DNA of 64,000 nt. Source: Candidatus Zixiibacteriota bacterium (lineage in GTDB: Bacteria; Zixibacteria; MSB-5A5; GN15; FEB-12). Location of the stretch: the NCBI GenBank assembly GCA_024278935.1, contig JAJRSF010000007.1:1-64000 (forward strand). The letters are read 5' to 3'. Position 1 is the first letter of the stretch. The number at the start of each line of letters is the position of its first letter. The translations under genes and the position numbers were made by a program. Positions 44,896 through 55,186 of the stretch are shown piece by piece. The notes below the pieces were generated by a model, which worked only from the letters and a program-made list of their open reading frames with translations, did not search any database and was not told where the DNA came from.

Positions 44896-46305
44896 CTATT
44901 CTAATTCTTCTTTAAATTCTTTGAGTAAGTTAAGGGCATCAAGTGGTGTCAAATTGTCTAGATCTATTTCTTTAATCTGTTTTTCGATTTCGGATTCTTT
45001 TTGGTCAAAAAGTGATGGTTGGATTTTTTCTTTATACAAGCCTTTGCCAAGTTCAGAGCTGTTAAATTTACCCGATTCAAGCAGTCGCAAAATATGATTT
45101 CCTCGAGAGATTACCGATCTTGGCACACCCGCGAGTTTGGCAACTTCGATACCATATGAGTCATCGCATCCGCCTTGAATAATCTGATGCAAAAAGATAA
45201 CTTTGTCTTCCCACTTTTTGACAGCGACTTGGAAATTATGTACATGGTCATAAATTTCTGACATTCCGGTCAGTTCATGATAATGGGTTGCAAAAATTGT
45301 CCGTGCTTTTATTTTGGCATTGATATGTTCAACTACTGCCCATGCAATTGAAAGCCCGTCAAAGGTCGAGGTTCCCCGTCCTACTTCATCAAGTAAGATC
45401 AGAGATTTTTTTGTACCATTATGTAAAATATTTGCAGTCTCAACCATCTCAACTAAGAAAGTTGACTGCCCACGAGCAAGATTATCTAAAGCACCAACAC
45501 GAGTGAAGACTCTATCGACCAGTCCAATGACTGCCGATGTTGCCGGGACAAACGAGCCGATTTGTGCAAGAATTACGATAAGTCCTATCTGGCGTAAGTA
45601 TGTTGATTTACCTGACATATTGGGGCCGGTCAAAATTTGAATCATATCGCCATCGCATGAAAGCTTTACATCGTTTGCCACAAAGGCTCCCGACGGAAGC
45701 ACCGCTTCGATTACAGGGTGACGTCCGGCAACAATATCAAGCCGTTCATCTTCATAAATTTCAGGTCGACAGTAATTGTATTGCACTGCTGATTCAGCAA
45801 GCGATGAGACAACATCTATCTCTGCGAGCAAGTCAGCACAATTTTTTATTTCACCAATATATTGATTTAAAAATTCTAACAATTCACCATAGAGCTGCTC
45901 TTCTACTTTAAAAATCTTTTCTTCGGCATTGGCAATCAACTCTTCACGGATTTTCATCTCATTGGTTATATACCGTTCCCCATTGACCAATGTCTGTTTA
46001 CGGATATAATCATCGGGAGCTTTTCCAACATGTGATTTAGAAATTTCTATGTAGTAGCCAAAAACTTTATTATAGCCAACTTTCAGATTTGGAATGCCTG
46101 TCCGTTCCCGTTCTTTCGCCTGAAGGGATGCGATAAACTGACGAGCATCTTTTATAGCATCGTTCATTCTGTCAAGTTCTTCTGAATGCCCGTACTTAAA
46201 TATTGAACCTTTATGAGAGACAAGCGGAGGATTCTCAATAAGAGCGTTCTCTATTTTATTGATAATATGCATTGAGTCAGGAATATAAGCCGAGAGGTTC
46301 ATCAA
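44896..46305 (-). pseudogene. mutS: MutS, C-terminal fragment (core, clamp and ATPase domains)
   Basis: Carries the MutS lever/clamp (KERERTGIPNLKVGYNKVFGYYIEIS) and the ABC-type ATPase with Walker A LTGPNMSGKSTYLRQIG, ALDNLARGQSTFLVEM, LILLDEVGRGTSTFDG and ATHYHEL. It is in frame with the preceding fragment (46312-47073): only a TAG at 46312-46314 and two codons separate them, reading SILKDAH-stop-PHLMNLS. Without readthrough this part has only a TTG/ATG start within a helix and cannot bind mismatches. Confidence 0.9.
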
Positions 46306-46311
46306 GTGCGG

Positions 46312-47073
46312 CTAATGAGCATCTTTGAGAATAGATTTAATCTGTGATGCAATCATTAAGCCATTGCTTATCGCTTTCATCTGCCTTGGGTTCAGTTTCC
46401 CAATACCAAGCCGACCCGATAATTTTTCTAAATCAGGAAGTGTCTTGGTTGTCTCGTATAACCGATAGGCAAGCTCACGATTTTTGACAAGTTCTGCAAC
46501 ACCAGTTAAGCGAAGTTCAATTTTAGTTTTGAGTTTAAACGGACGAATCAACGATTGCCGAAGGCGTCTTGCCCCCGAGGCAGTGTTACATTTGTTTATC
46601 ACAGAAAAAAGAGTATTCTCTTCGGTGGCATCGGAGCTGTTTTTTAAGAGTTCTAAATTCCGCACCGTGCTGTAATCAAGCTGCATAAATTCGTTATTAT
46701 CGTATTTTGAAATTTTATCAATATGTAAAAGTTTGTCACGGTAATTTTCTTTAAGATACCGAAAAATTGCTCCCGCCGCAGAAAGTGCCAGCTTATTTTT
46801 GGCTACTCCGAAACCTTCAAGAGTTGTCGTTCCAAAATGACGGTTTAAATCTGCTTCGGCATTTTTAGCATCAAAGTTCCATTCGCCAAAATCAGTTAAG
46901 CGACGTTCGATATTTCGAAGCCCTAAGCGTTCGACTAAGTCTTCTTTTTTCACGTCAGATGAAAAAAGAATTTCCGATGGTTCAAGCAGACGCATTTTTT
47001 CTAAAATTTCAAGTTGGTCTCCCTCATCACATATGAATGACCCTGTCGACAAATCAAGCGCCGCCATGCCCAT
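46312..47073 (-). pseudogene. mutS: MutS, middle fragment (connector and core domains)
   Basis: Begins [12 protein letters not shown], the normal start of the MutS connector domain, and runs through QLDYSTVRNLELLKN and TASGARRLRQSLIRPF to the core helices, stopping at a TAG at 46312. It is joined to the N-terminal fragment by a one-base frameshift in or beside the A6/GGG tract at 47069-47078: one added base restores [14 protein letters not shown]. Confidence 0.9.
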
Positions 47074-47507
47074 TTTTTATGACCATTTTCAAACATCGCC
47101 GCAAGACACATCGGAGCAGAATCTAGTTCGGGCGAGTCGATCGTTGCGGTACCGGGAGTGAGGATCTCTACAATGTCACGTTTGACAATCCCTTTGGCAG
47201 TCTTGGGGTCTTCGACTTGCTCGACAACTACAACTTTTTCACCGGCGGCAAGAAGTTTGGCGAGATATTTATCAGCCGAGTGGTAAGGCATACCCGCAAG
47301 AGGAATCGACCCTTCGGCACCAGATGACCGTGAGGTAAGCGTTATGCCTAAAATCGGTGCTGCCTTAACGGCATCATCACCGAACATTTCGTAAAAATCA
47401 CCCATACGAAAAAACAGAATCTTATCAGGGTGTTTATCTTTTACCGCATAAAATTGTTGCATAAGCGGTGTGATAGATCTTTGTTTCTTGGGTGTTGTTT
47501 CACTCAT
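47001..47507 (-). pseudogene. mutS: MutS, N-terminal fragment (mismatch-binding domain)
   Basis: Contains the mismatch-recognition domain with [15 protein letters not shown] (the Phe-x-Glu that probes mismatches, FYEMF), [10 protein letters not shown] and IPLAGMPYH. After ENGHKKW the frame shifts to AWRRLICRQ... and ends. The ATG overlaps the SPOR protein stop (ATGA), with the intact reading frame resumed at 47073. Confidence 0.9.
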
Positions 47508-48502
47508 CGAGCAATAACCTGGAAGACTTCGTTATGTTTTGATTCAAGTGTTTCTTTAAATGTGTATGCAGAATTGTATGTTTTAAAACGTCCGACAAAT
47601 ACGACATAATATTTTTTGTCTGATATTTTTTTTGATTTAATGTCAATCTTCTTGTTGTACGTTTTAAAAGATTTGGAGAATTTTTTAGCATTACTATTTG
47701 AGGAAAAGACACCTACCTGCACCGAGTAATATGTATCAGTTAATTGTTCGGCTCTGCTGTCGTTGTCGCCCGATGTCGCCATGCCGGTCATCTTATCTAT
47801 GGTCGCATCCAAGCCTACCGACGACGGGTATCCCTCACGTTGGATATTATAATAGAAAACAGCATCATCAGTTTTTTTTGTTTTTATGGCAACCGATGCT
47901 AAAGTGTAGAGAGCCATAGGAACGCCCGGACCGGATTTTTTCCGAGAGAGTGTTCGGAGAATTTTATTGGCACCTACTTTTTTATTATAACGTTGCATTA
48001 TTCGTGCTTTGTCTATCATGCCGTATTGCTGGCGGTCACCTTTGGTATATTCTAGAAGGTAGCGGTCGATTTCTCTTATCGCTGAGTTAAAGTTTTTCTT
48101 ATTCTCTTCAAAATAGATACGGAACCGAAACATGTCGGCTCGGAACTTCCCGTTTTCCCATTTCTGCAAATATTCATTTACTGTGTTTTGTAAGAGCCTG
48201 TAATCTTCTTTGATAAAATAGTATTGTGCCAATCTGTAATATATTTCCTGTTGATATGTCGCCGAGACTGATGCCCGTAAAGCAGCATTAATCAGTTGCG
48301 CCGATTTATCGGCTGACTCTTCAAGCATACTTAAAAAATAGAGATCGTTGCCATTGCGGTTGAGTGCAGATGCTCTGTTAGAAAGTGAGTCTTTTGCTTC
48401 CGCAATCTTCCCCTGCTTAATCAATGAGTAGACATTTTTGGCACAGATAGAATGTGATAATATGAGAATAGATGCAATAGTAAATAAAATGATTTTTTTC
48501 AT
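47504..48502 (-). CDS. Secreted TPR-SPOR protein
   Basis: 332 aa. Signal peptide ([18 protein letters not shown]), TPR-like helices through about 240 ([44 protein letters not shown]), and a C-terminal SPOR domain ([18 protein letters not shown]...[22 protein letters not shown]). SPOR domains bind denuded peptidoglycan glycans, so a periplasmic cell-wall role is likely. ATGA overlap with mutS at its 3' end. Confidence 0.85.
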   Translation of the reverse strand: MKKIILFTIASILILSHSICAKNVYSLIKQGKIAEAKDSLSNRASALNRNGNDLYFLSMLEESADKSAQLINAALRASVSATYQQEIYYRLAQYYFIKEDYRLLQNTVNEYLQKWENGKFRADMFRFRIYFEENKKNFNSAIREIDRYLLEYTKGDRQQYGMIDKARIMQRYNKKVGANKILRTLSRKKSGPGVPMALYTLASVAIKTKKTDDAVFYYNIQREGYPSSVGLDATIDKMTGMATSGDNDSRAEQLTDTYYSVQVGVFSSNSNAKKFSKSFKTYNKKIDIKSKKISDKKYYVVFVGRFKTYNSAYTFKETLESKHNEVFQVIAR

Positions 48503-48520
48503 CTGAAGAGTTCTAACTGA

Positions 48521-49603
48521 TTAAACTGTCTGAGATTCTGATTTTCGCGAGGCAGAATCTTTTTTATGTAGTTTTTTATCTATAGTTTTTAAAAGTTGTT
48601 CGATTTTCGTATTGTTATTTTTTTCAAGGTAAATGCGAACAAGCTCTATGACTGATTTCATATCATCAGGGTAATCATCGATAATAGATACAAGGATTTC
48701 TTCGGCGAGATCAGCATCCCCTTTTTTCTCATAAAACTCAGCCAGACACATACGTGCGGTCAGATTTTTAGGAGAATGTGATAATATATTTTCACAGATT
48801 TTATTCATCTCACCATAACGACCGAGTTCAAACAAAACTTTTTTTAATCGTTCGATTACCTGATGACCTTGATCGGGAACATTGCTTATCACTTTATTCC
48901 AGAAATTAAAAGCATCTTCAAAACGGCCTTCATCGTTATATGAATCACCGATAGCTAAATAGGCATCAACATTTAGCGGATCAAAACCGATAGCTTCTTT
49001 AAACAAAATCCGTGCTTTATGATACTCACGTTTTTTATACAGTTGTTTGCCCATATGAAACTTAAATGCTGCCAATGGTTTTTTGGATTTATTCTCTTCA
49101 ATTTTTAAAAGTCGTACAGCAGTCTCATAGGCATCATCCCATTTGCCATTCTCTTTTTGCAATTCTAAAAGCTTAATCAATCCCCATCTGTCTTTCGATT
49201 TGATGTCAACGATTTCTTTTAGGGCAGCTTCGGCAGTGTCGTACTCTTTTAAATCCATATAATCATGATAGAGTTCTTTTAAGATATTCGTTTTCAAATC
49301 AGCTCCAAGACCAGAGCGGAGAGTGAGATCTTTATGAACTTGCAAGGCTTGAGATGGTTTGTTGTTCTCTCGCAGAATTATTCCAAGACGAATATAGGCA
49401 TCGACATTAGTAGAATCTTCGGCGATAACTTCACGAAGATTGCTGAATGCTTTTTCCTGACGACCATCGAGTAAATCTTTTAACGCTTCAAGATAAAGGT
49501 CCGATGTTGTTCTTGACTTATGAGTAAAATACCGTTCGTAAAGATAGTACAACGCCATAGTAGCAAACATGAGAAATGCGAAAATGAAAATATAGTCAAT
49601 CAT
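48521..49603 (-). CDS. lapB: TPR protein LapB-like
   Basis: N-terminal membrane anchor (YIFIFAFLMFATMALYYLY), then tandem TPRs (YLEALKDLLDGRQEKAFSNL; AYIRLGIILRENNKPSQAL; ARMCLAEFYEKKGDADLAEEIL). This is LapB/YciM architecture; in E. coli LapB controls LPS synthesis through FtsH/LpxC. The C-terminal rubredoxin-like CxxC module of the classical protein is absent here (no cysteine pairs at the end). The adjacent lapA gene supports the assignment. Confidence 0.75.
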   Translation of the reverse strand: MIDYIFIFAFLMFATMALYYLYERYFTHKSRTTSDLYLEALKDLLDGRQEKAFSNLREVIAEDSTNVDAYIRLGIILRENNKPSQALQVHKDLTLRSGLGADLKTNILKELYHDYMDLKEYDTAEAALKEIVDIKSKDRWGLIKLLELQKENGKWDDAYETAVRLLKIEENKSKKPLAAFKFHMGKQLYKKREYHKARILFKEAIGFDPLNVDAYLAIGDSYNDEGRFEDAFNFWNKVISNVPDQGHQVIERLKKVLFELGRYGEMNKICENILSHSPKNLTARMCLAEFYEKKGDADLAEEILVSIIDDYPDDMKSVIELVRIYLEKNNNTKIEQLLKTIDKKLHKKDSASRKSESQTV

Positions 49604-49968
49604 GATTCATCTCCGACATCAAAGGGTGACTTTAAACTTTCATCTTTGTTCTTATCTTTTATCAGATTAACAGACTCTTCAATAGGACGGTTCCGCAAGA
49701 TTGAGACTTCGCTCTCTAAGGCAGATGCCCGTTTGTTTGAAATCCGTAGCTGAATTGTAAGTTTTATATATACTGAAATAAAGATAAAGAGCGACACCAG
49801 CATTCCGGCAACAAACGACCAGAAGACAACAGTTACCAAAGGCACGTCGACATATTTCACATAAATCAAGTCAACATCAACTTGCTGACTCGTATTAAGA
49901 TTAAACGACGCAAAGGCAATAACCGCGATAACTATAATAGCGATTAAAACTGCTCTAATGACCCACAT
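49600..49968 (-). CDS. lapA: LapA-domain (DUF1049) membrane protein
   Basis: 122 aa with two TM helices (VIRAVLIAIIVIAVIAFASFNL; VPLVTVVFWSFVAGMLVSLFIFISVYI) and the LapA pattern F-LNT--QVDVDLIYVKYVDVPL between them, then a coiled-coil tail. ATGA overlap with lapB, the same order as in proteobacteria. Confidence 0.85.
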   Translation of the reverse strand: MWVIRAVLIAIIVIAVIAFASFNLNTSQQVDVDLIYVKYVDVPLVTVVFWSFVAGMLVSLFIFISVYIKLTIQLRISNKRASALESEVSILRNRPIEESVNLIKDKNKDESLKSPFDVGDES

Positions 49969-50054
49969 ACAAACTCCAGTTCTGATTTAAACACATCCAT
50001 GTAAATTCACATATACTACAAGATATTTATTAACAACAACAAATAGCAATCACA

Positions 50055-50735
50055 TTAATTATTTAATTTCAAAGTATTAATAATACTCATAGCTTCTTCA
50101 AACACTTCTCCAAAGTAATCCCATTCTGAGATGACATGAAAGACAATCAAATTATCACCATCTTTGACGGCAACCATTCCTCCGCCAAAACCACCTTTGA
50201 CTCTTTTGCCTCCTACAGAATTTGCCGAAGTTGCTATTTCATTTGTATATTTTACTTGTCCTGTCCAAGAGTAGCCTTTTGATTTATCAAACTGCAGAGT
50301 TTTTTTCTTTCTGGTAAGTAATCTTTCAGGGACAAATCCGGTACTTGACATCATAGTGAGAATCTCAAATTCTTTGAGAACTGTTTTTTTCGCTTTTGAT
50401 TTATATGAGTCACTAATCAGAGAATCGACAAATGCTCTCGGAGCAAGCTTTGATTCAACAACAAATACTACGATTCTTGGGATTTTAGTATAATCTGGTG
50501 TATTAGCATAGTCTGACGGAATACCATATTTAACCTGAGTGAATGCAATTCGAAAATCACCTTTGTTCTTTTGGATTTTGTATTTCCAGTCGTCATTCAA
50601 ATTAAGTGAAAAATTGAATTTTTTATCGGTATAGACATAATCTTTTACTTTGCCTGCTTTATCTTTTTTGCGAGCAGCAAACACAGATGGAACGATTAAT
50701 AAAGCTATCATAATTAACAATAACGATTTACGCAC
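50055..50735 (-). CDS. Secreted hypothetical protein
   Basis: 226 aa with a signal peptide (KSLLLIMIALLIVPSVFA). The mature part begins with a KF-FSLNLNDDWKYKI pattern and ends FGEVFEEAMSIINTLKLN; the order of strands and the terminal helix resemble PsbP/DUF1795-type domains, which is only a fold impression. A glycine-rich GGKRVKGGFGGGM loop lies near the end. Stands alone, downstream of the lapA promoter region. Confidence 0.6.
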   Translation of the reverse strand: MRKSLLLIMIALLIVPSVFAARKKDKAGKVKDYVYTDKKFNFSLNLNDDWKYKIQKNKGDFRIAFTQVKYGIPSDYANTPDYTKIPRIVVFVVESKLAPRAFVDSLISDSYKSKAKKTVLKEFEILTMMSSTGFVPERLLTRKKKTLQFDKSKGYSWTGQVKYTNEIATSANSVGGKRVKGGFGGGMVAVKDGDNLIVFHVISEWDYFGEVFEEAMSIINTLKLNN

Positions 50736-50895
50736 AGTAAACTCCTCTTCTAATCACCTATCATGCTCAATACATATCTGTAACTATTATACACAGATAT
50801 GCTTGATATTCAACAACAAAATTAAATAGTTTTTTGTCTCAAACACAACAGATTTATCAGTATATCTTTATATAGATTCAATATTTATGGGTTTT

Positions 50896-51762
50896 TTATC
50901 TGAAACCGATTTTGTTTTGCTTAAAGAGTCCTAAATAGTCAGAAATAGTTGTAAATGTGAATTCCTGCAGAAGTTTTTCTACCTTATGAGTCAGAAGTTC
51001 GGATGAGCTATAAAGCCTGAAACTTTGTAGTTTTGACAATCCTTCGACTCGGGGAAGATTCGGATTTACTTCCCAAGGATGAATATAAAATATCGCCGGT
51101 TGTTTAGATTTATTAAGCGCCCGAATAACCATTTTAGAATACCAGAATGGAGAATGACGGAAATATCCGCCCCCTGCGACCGGCACATTTTTACCAAAGA
51201 GCGAATATGTAGTTGCCGGAAGTTCGATTAACTTCTTACCATTTTCAAATTGCATTTTAAAATCTCTACGGGGACCATCAGCCCATCCATAGATATCATG
51301 TTTTATCGGAAAGACCGAGCTGTCATATAAAAAGCCCAAATCGGAAAGTGCTTCAAACGCCCATGAGTTCAAATTATTTATTGACCAACTTGGTGCTCTA
51401 TACCCAAAAGGAGCATTCCCTATTGATTTTATAATTGAGTTGATTGCCATGTCGGTATCTTTTTTAAATTCATCTATTGTCAATGTATCTACCCGTCTGT
51501 GATAGAAACTATGGCAAGCTATTTCGTGACCGGCGTATGAAATCTCCTGAATTAATTCAGGATATTTCTCGGCAACCCAGCCCAAGACAAACCAAGTAGC
51601 TTTTACATTGTGTCTTTTTAGAAGTTCTAAAAGAATAAGAGAGTCATCAACGACTGTCGATTTAAGTTTTTCCCATTCTTTCTTGGTATATCTTTTAGAA
51701 AGAATTTCAACGACAAACCATTCTTCTAAATCGACAGAGAATATATTTTTAAATGAGGACAT
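50896..51762 (-). CDS. Polysaccharide deacetylase, exosortase-locus type (DUF3473 C-terminus)
   Basis: NodB-like carbohydrate esterase: SVDLEEWF (metal Asp), HEIACHSFYHR (metal His pair), FGYRAPSWSI, then a C-terminal part with PVAGGGYFRHSPFW and FYIHPWEVNPNLPR typical of the PEP-CTERM/exosortase-associated deacetylases. 288 aa, no signal peptide. Last gene of the exopolysaccharide unit; no exosortase or PEP-CTERM protein is visible here. Confidence 0.88.
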   Translation of the reverse strand: MSSFKNIFSVDLEEWFVVEILSKRYTKKEWEKLKSTVVDDSLILLELLKRHNVKATWFVLGWVAEKYPELIQEISYAGHEIACHSFYHRRVDTLTIDEFKKDTDMAINSIIKSIGNAPFGYRAPSWSINNLNSWAFEALSDLGFLYDSSVFPIKHDIYGWADGPRRDFKMQFENGKKLIELPATTYSLFGKNVPVAGGGYFRHSPFWYSKMVIRALNKSKQPAIFYIHPWEVNPNLPRVEGLSKLQSFRLYSSSELLTHKVEKLLQEFTFTTISDYLGLFKQNKIGFR

Positions 51763-51794
51763 CTCGGAGTTCCAATATCAATAAGAGTTGACTC

Positions 51795-52553
51795 TTATTT
51801 AATTTTTCGCGGTTGCATTTTATCAGGTCGGCTAATTGATTTTGCTGATTTTTTCCGATTATCTTTATATTCATATTGATAATATCCATAATCATAGTAG
51901 TATGGCAAAGAGTGATTCATATTATTAAAAGCGACACCGATTACGCTGTTCTGTCTTGGGTTAAGAATCTCGACAGCTCTTCGAACGACTTCTTTTTGGG
52001 TCGCCCCTGCTTTGACTACCAAAAGGGTTCCGTCGACTTTCGATGCAAGCAGCATCGGATCAGATACCGGCAACAACGGGGCAGCATCGATAAGAATCAA
52101 ATCATAATAAAATTTCAACTCATCAAAGAGAGTACCCATCGCATCGGCATCAAATACTTCAGACGGATTTTCGCAATATCCACCGGCAGTCAAAACATCA
52201 AGTTTATCAACCGATGTTGTCGAGATAGCATCTCGAGGATTGTAGCCCTCTACCAGAATTTCTTTGAGGCCTGCTTTGGGTTTTAATTGAAAGATTTTAT
52301 TGATAGTTGGTCTTCGAAGATCGGAGTCGATAATAAGCGTCTTCATCCCTTTTTTTAAGGCAGCTGTAATTGCCAAAAAAGAACAAATAGTTGATTTGCC
52401 TTCTGAGAGCATTGCCGATGTAAGCATGACTGTTTTAAGTTCGCCATTTGACCTGCCATCGTACATATTGTGCAGGAGCCTCCGAAACTCAGTGACATAT
52501 GGGGCTTCTATATCATAAAAATCTAAAATTGAACTATGTTTTTTAGGCGACAT
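51795..52553 (-). CDS. CpsD/CapB-type tyrosine autokinase
   Basis: BY-kinase cytoplasmic module: Walker A SAMLSEGKSTICSFLA, Walker A' LIIDSDLRRP, Walker B LILIDAAPLLPVSD. The C-terminus carries a Tyr cluster (PYYYDYGYYQYEYKDNRK) as in autophosphorylated CapB/Wzc tails. It should work with the separate Wzz/Wzc-type membrane protein at 53685-55184 to control chain length and export. 252 aa. Confidence 0.9.
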   Translation of the reverse strand: MSPKKHSSILDFYDIEAPYVTEFRRLLHNMYDGRSNGELKTVMLTSAMLSEGKSTICSFLAITAALKKGMKTLIIDSDLRRPTINKIFQLKPKAGLKEILVEGYNPRDAISTTSVDKLDVLTAGGYCENPSEVFDADAMGTLFDELKFYYDLILIDAAPLLPVSDPMLLASKVDGTLLVVKAGATQKEVVRRAVEILNPRQNSVIGVAFNNMNHSLPYYYDYGYYQYEYKDNRKKSAKSISRPDKMQPRKIK

Positions 52554-52565
52554 GCCATCAATTTC

Positions 52566-52955
52566 CTAATCTGTTATTTTCTTCATCACATGGTCAATAG
52601 CATCATAGACATGTTCTGCTTCTTTTATATGTTCTTTAATATGATCCATAGATGCGTTGATATTTAAAGTCTGTTTGTACTGCTCAATACCTTTTTGCCA
52701 ACTCATGCGTGCGTGGCTTAAATGACAACGAGCTAGTTCAGCGTAGTGGTCGACATAGGTCGGGTTTCTTTCAATTTCTTTTTCTAAAAACAAAATCCGT
52801 TCCATTACTGATTCTTCGGTAATCCAATTCGGATGCAAAACATATTTCATATAATACGCTGCAGATTTATTTCTGTTATGTTCTTTTTGAATTTCTCTTA
52901 CACGTTTCAAAAGTTGGAACGCTTCATTGATACTTTGTTCTTTCAGCACGGCCAA
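52566..52955 (-). CDS. Small TPR-like protein of the exopolysaccharide operon
   Basis: 129 aa, helical, with a single degenerate TPR unit (VDHYAELARCHLSHARMSWQKGIEQYKQTL). No signal peptide. The frame starts at a TTG overlapping the upstream stop by 13 nt (a GTG two codons on is also possible). Function unknown; its place between TPR and kinase genes suggests an adaptor. Confidence 0.6.
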   Translation of the reverse strand: MAVLKEQSINEAFQLLKRVREIQKEHNRNKSAAYYMKYVLHPNWITEESVMERILFLEKEIERNPTYVDHYAELARCHLSHARMSWQKGIEQYKQTLNINASMDHIKEHIKEAEHVYDAIDHVMKKITD

Positions 52956-53680
52956 TCCTTTTCAAAATCGGCTGTTTGGTATTCTTGATTGATAATTGCT
53001 GCTTTTGTAAAATGGTCGCGAGATTTTGTCATAAAGTCAGCAAAGAGTTCCGTCTCTTGTTTCGCAATAGCATCCATCAGAAGAGTCAGCCCGTGATGGA
53101 AGTACGCATCGCTGTAATACATATTGATATTAACAGCTCTCTTAAACTCAAGGACTGCTTTTTTGTACTGTCCGCATGAAAGGTATACTTCGCCTAAATT
53201 ATTTCGATAGTCAGCATAGTCAGGCTTTAGGTCTATAGCACTTTGAGCAGCTTGCAAGGCAGCGTCGATATTTCCTAATGAAAGTTCGACCTGCCCTAAA
53301 TAATTAAATGCTTCATGGTAGTCAGAGTTTATAACTATAGCCTGCTGCAGAAGGTTCTTTGCCTCGGAGAAAAAATGCTTGTAATAAAAAGCTAATGCGA
53401 GGTGATAAATTGTTTCCGGTTTGGCAGAGTCGAGCGTGTTTTTAATCGTACCAAGCAGAGTCTCTATTTCAATTTTTTTCTCACCATGAGTATTGTGTAC
53501 AAGTGCCATGATTTCTTCAGGCTTGATTCTTTCAGGATGTGGAAATTGTATTGAGTCTGCTAAGACACCATCTACAAATACTTCCGTAGATACAACCCCT
53601 GAACTGACATCATTTGATGTTTGGATAATATACTCTTTATGATTTTCTACAAGCTTGCTATTTAATTTGTACGTTTCCAT
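52943..53680 (-). CDS. TPR protein of the exopolysaccharide operon
   Basis: About 245 aa: an N-terminal region of unknown fold (METYKLNSKLVENHKEYIIQT), then TPRs (IYHLALAFYYKHFFSEAKNLL; AFNYLGQVELSLGNIDAALQAA; RNNLGEVYLSCGQYKKAVLEF; YFHHGLTLLMDAIA). The start at 53680 with GGTGAG upstream is preferred over a longer frame from 53710 that overlaps wzc. Many exosortase-type polysaccharide loci carry TPR proteins. Confidence 0.7.
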   Translation of the reverse strand: METYKLNSKLVENHKEYIIQTSNDVSSGVVSTEVFVDGVLADSIQFPHPERIKPEEIMALVHNTHGEKKIEIETLLGTIKNTLDSAKPETIYHLALAFYYKHFFSEAKNLLQQAIVINSDYHEAFNYLGQVELSLGNIDAALQAAQSAIDLKPDYADYRNNLGEVYLSCGQYKKAVLEFKRAVNINMYYSDAYFHHGLTLLMDAIAKQETELFADFMTKSRDHFTKAAIINQEYQTADFEKDWPC

Positions 53681-53684
53681 TATC

Positions 53685-55184
53685 TCACCGATGTAAATGA
53701 TATTTTTCAATTTTTGGTATAGTGGCTATGACCCGCACACCAAGCTCTTCTTCTATATCTTCGACTCTTTTAAATGAATTGTCTAACATTTCAAACAAAA
53801 AGACAAATCCGCCACCCAATGTAATTCCTAATACGATTCCAATAAGTATAATGTTCCGTTTGTTTGGCCAAAAAGGTACCAATGGGAGTTGGGCTGGTTC
53901 GACAACTTTATACCGTGTTCTTTCTTTTGCTCGTTCGGATAATATACCAACAGTTGTCTCTTCAGTTTTGAAAGCATCACGATATTTTCGGTAGTCTTCT
54001 ACTTGATTGACAAGTTCCTGAATCTCAGATTCTAACTTCGGAATCATATTAATACTGCTATTGATATTTCTGAGCGACTGATTTAATCTTCGTTTTTTCG
54101 AATTCAAAATATCCAACTGTTCCTGCACAATAAATTTTCTCACCAAGAGAGTTTTCTGATTCTCAGGATAGGTGCCATACTCTTTGTTAATAGAATTAGT
54201 AATCGTATTTTCTAAAAGCTGAGTATTGTCATTCAGTCGAATATTTATATTTATAATATTCTGATCATTCCATGTATATTTTTCCATCAGACTGGCATAG
54301 TTGGCAATTAAACCGTCGATTGTTGTTCGTAGCTCTATCAATGTATCTGAATATTTGAACTTAATTTTCTGGAGATTAAATTCTCTTATCTGGCTTTCTA
54401 ACCCATCTTTTTCTTTATTATAATCAGAAGTTTCCAAATCAATATTGTCTATTGTAGAAAGAATATCCAACCGATTACTTTCCGATGAGATATTTTCAGG
54501 AAGCTGCAGTTTAGACAAACGGACCCGTGCTTCATTTAACGAATCGATTGCTGATTGATAATATTGTTCCGTCTTCTCAAGTTGAATATCTGTAAAGCGT
54601 TGGTTGGCGAGAATCTTTTCCATTTCATCTTTAGTCTTTTCAGACTCAAGAATTATAGGGAGCTGTTTCGCAATATCTCTTGCGAGTAGTGCAGATTCAG
54701 ATTCAACTCGAATCTTAATTTGGTCAGAACCATGGAACGATACCGTAATCTGTTCACGTAATTTGTTAATCAATAAATCAAATTTGATTTGTTCCAGCGA
54801 AATTGTCGTGTTTGTCTCACGAAGTTTGGCTGCTTCACGAGAGATATCAGGGTCATCGTCAATATGTAAAATCTCTATCAGTTGGAACAAATAACCTTGC
54901 GAAGTTAGCTCCGCCTCGATAGCAAGGCGTCGGCTTCGTTGCTCTTCCCTGCTGACTCTTCTATTGTTACCACCTAGAATTCTCTCCATCTCAACAGAGA
55001 CATTTGATGGACGGTCTATCCATACGATAGTCGATGATTCATATTTTGGTGCGATAACATAGGTAGAACCATAGGCTATCCCGACCACAATAATCAACGG
55101 GACTATGATAAGCCATTTACGTTTTTTGAGGATTGTCAGAATTTCTCTGAGATCTAATGAATTTACCGGTTTCGGTTTTAGCAT
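53685..55184 (-). CDS. Wzz/Wzc-type chain-length determinant protein
   Basis: Inner-membrane protein with TM1 (WLIIVPLIIVVGIAYGSTYV, about 29-48) and TM2 (IILIGIVLGITLGGGFVFLFEML, about 444-466), separated by a long periplasmic coiled-coil region with a Wzz-like N-terminus (YESSTIVWID). After TM2 comes DNSFKRVEDIEEELGVRVIATIP, the usual Wzc linker, but no kinase domain; the kinase is separate at 51795-52553. 499 aa. Confidence 0.87.
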   Translation of the reverse strand: MLKPKPVNSLDLREILTILKKRKWLIIVPLIIVVGIAYGSTYVIAPKYESSTIVWIDRPSNVSVEMERILGGNNRRVSREEQRSRRLAIEAELTSQGYLFQLIEILHIDDDPDISREAAKLRETNTTISLEQIKFDLLINKLREQITVSFHGSDQIKIRVESESALLARDIAKQLPIILESEKTKDEMEKILANQRFTDIQLEKTEQYYQSAIDSLNEARVRLSKLQLPENISSESNRLDILSTIDNIDLETSDYNKEKDGLESQIREFNLQKIKFKYSDTLIELRTTIDGLIANYASLMEKYTWNDQNIININIRLNDNTQLLENTITNSINKEYGTYPENQKTLLVRKFIVQEQLDILNSKKRRLNQSLRNINSSINMIPKLESEIQELVNQVEDYRKYRDAFKTEETTVGILSERAKERTRYKVVEPAQLPLVPFWPNKRNIILIGIVLGITLGGGFVFLFEMLDNSFKRVEDIEEELGVRVIATIPKIEKYHLHR

Positions 55185-55186
55185 AA

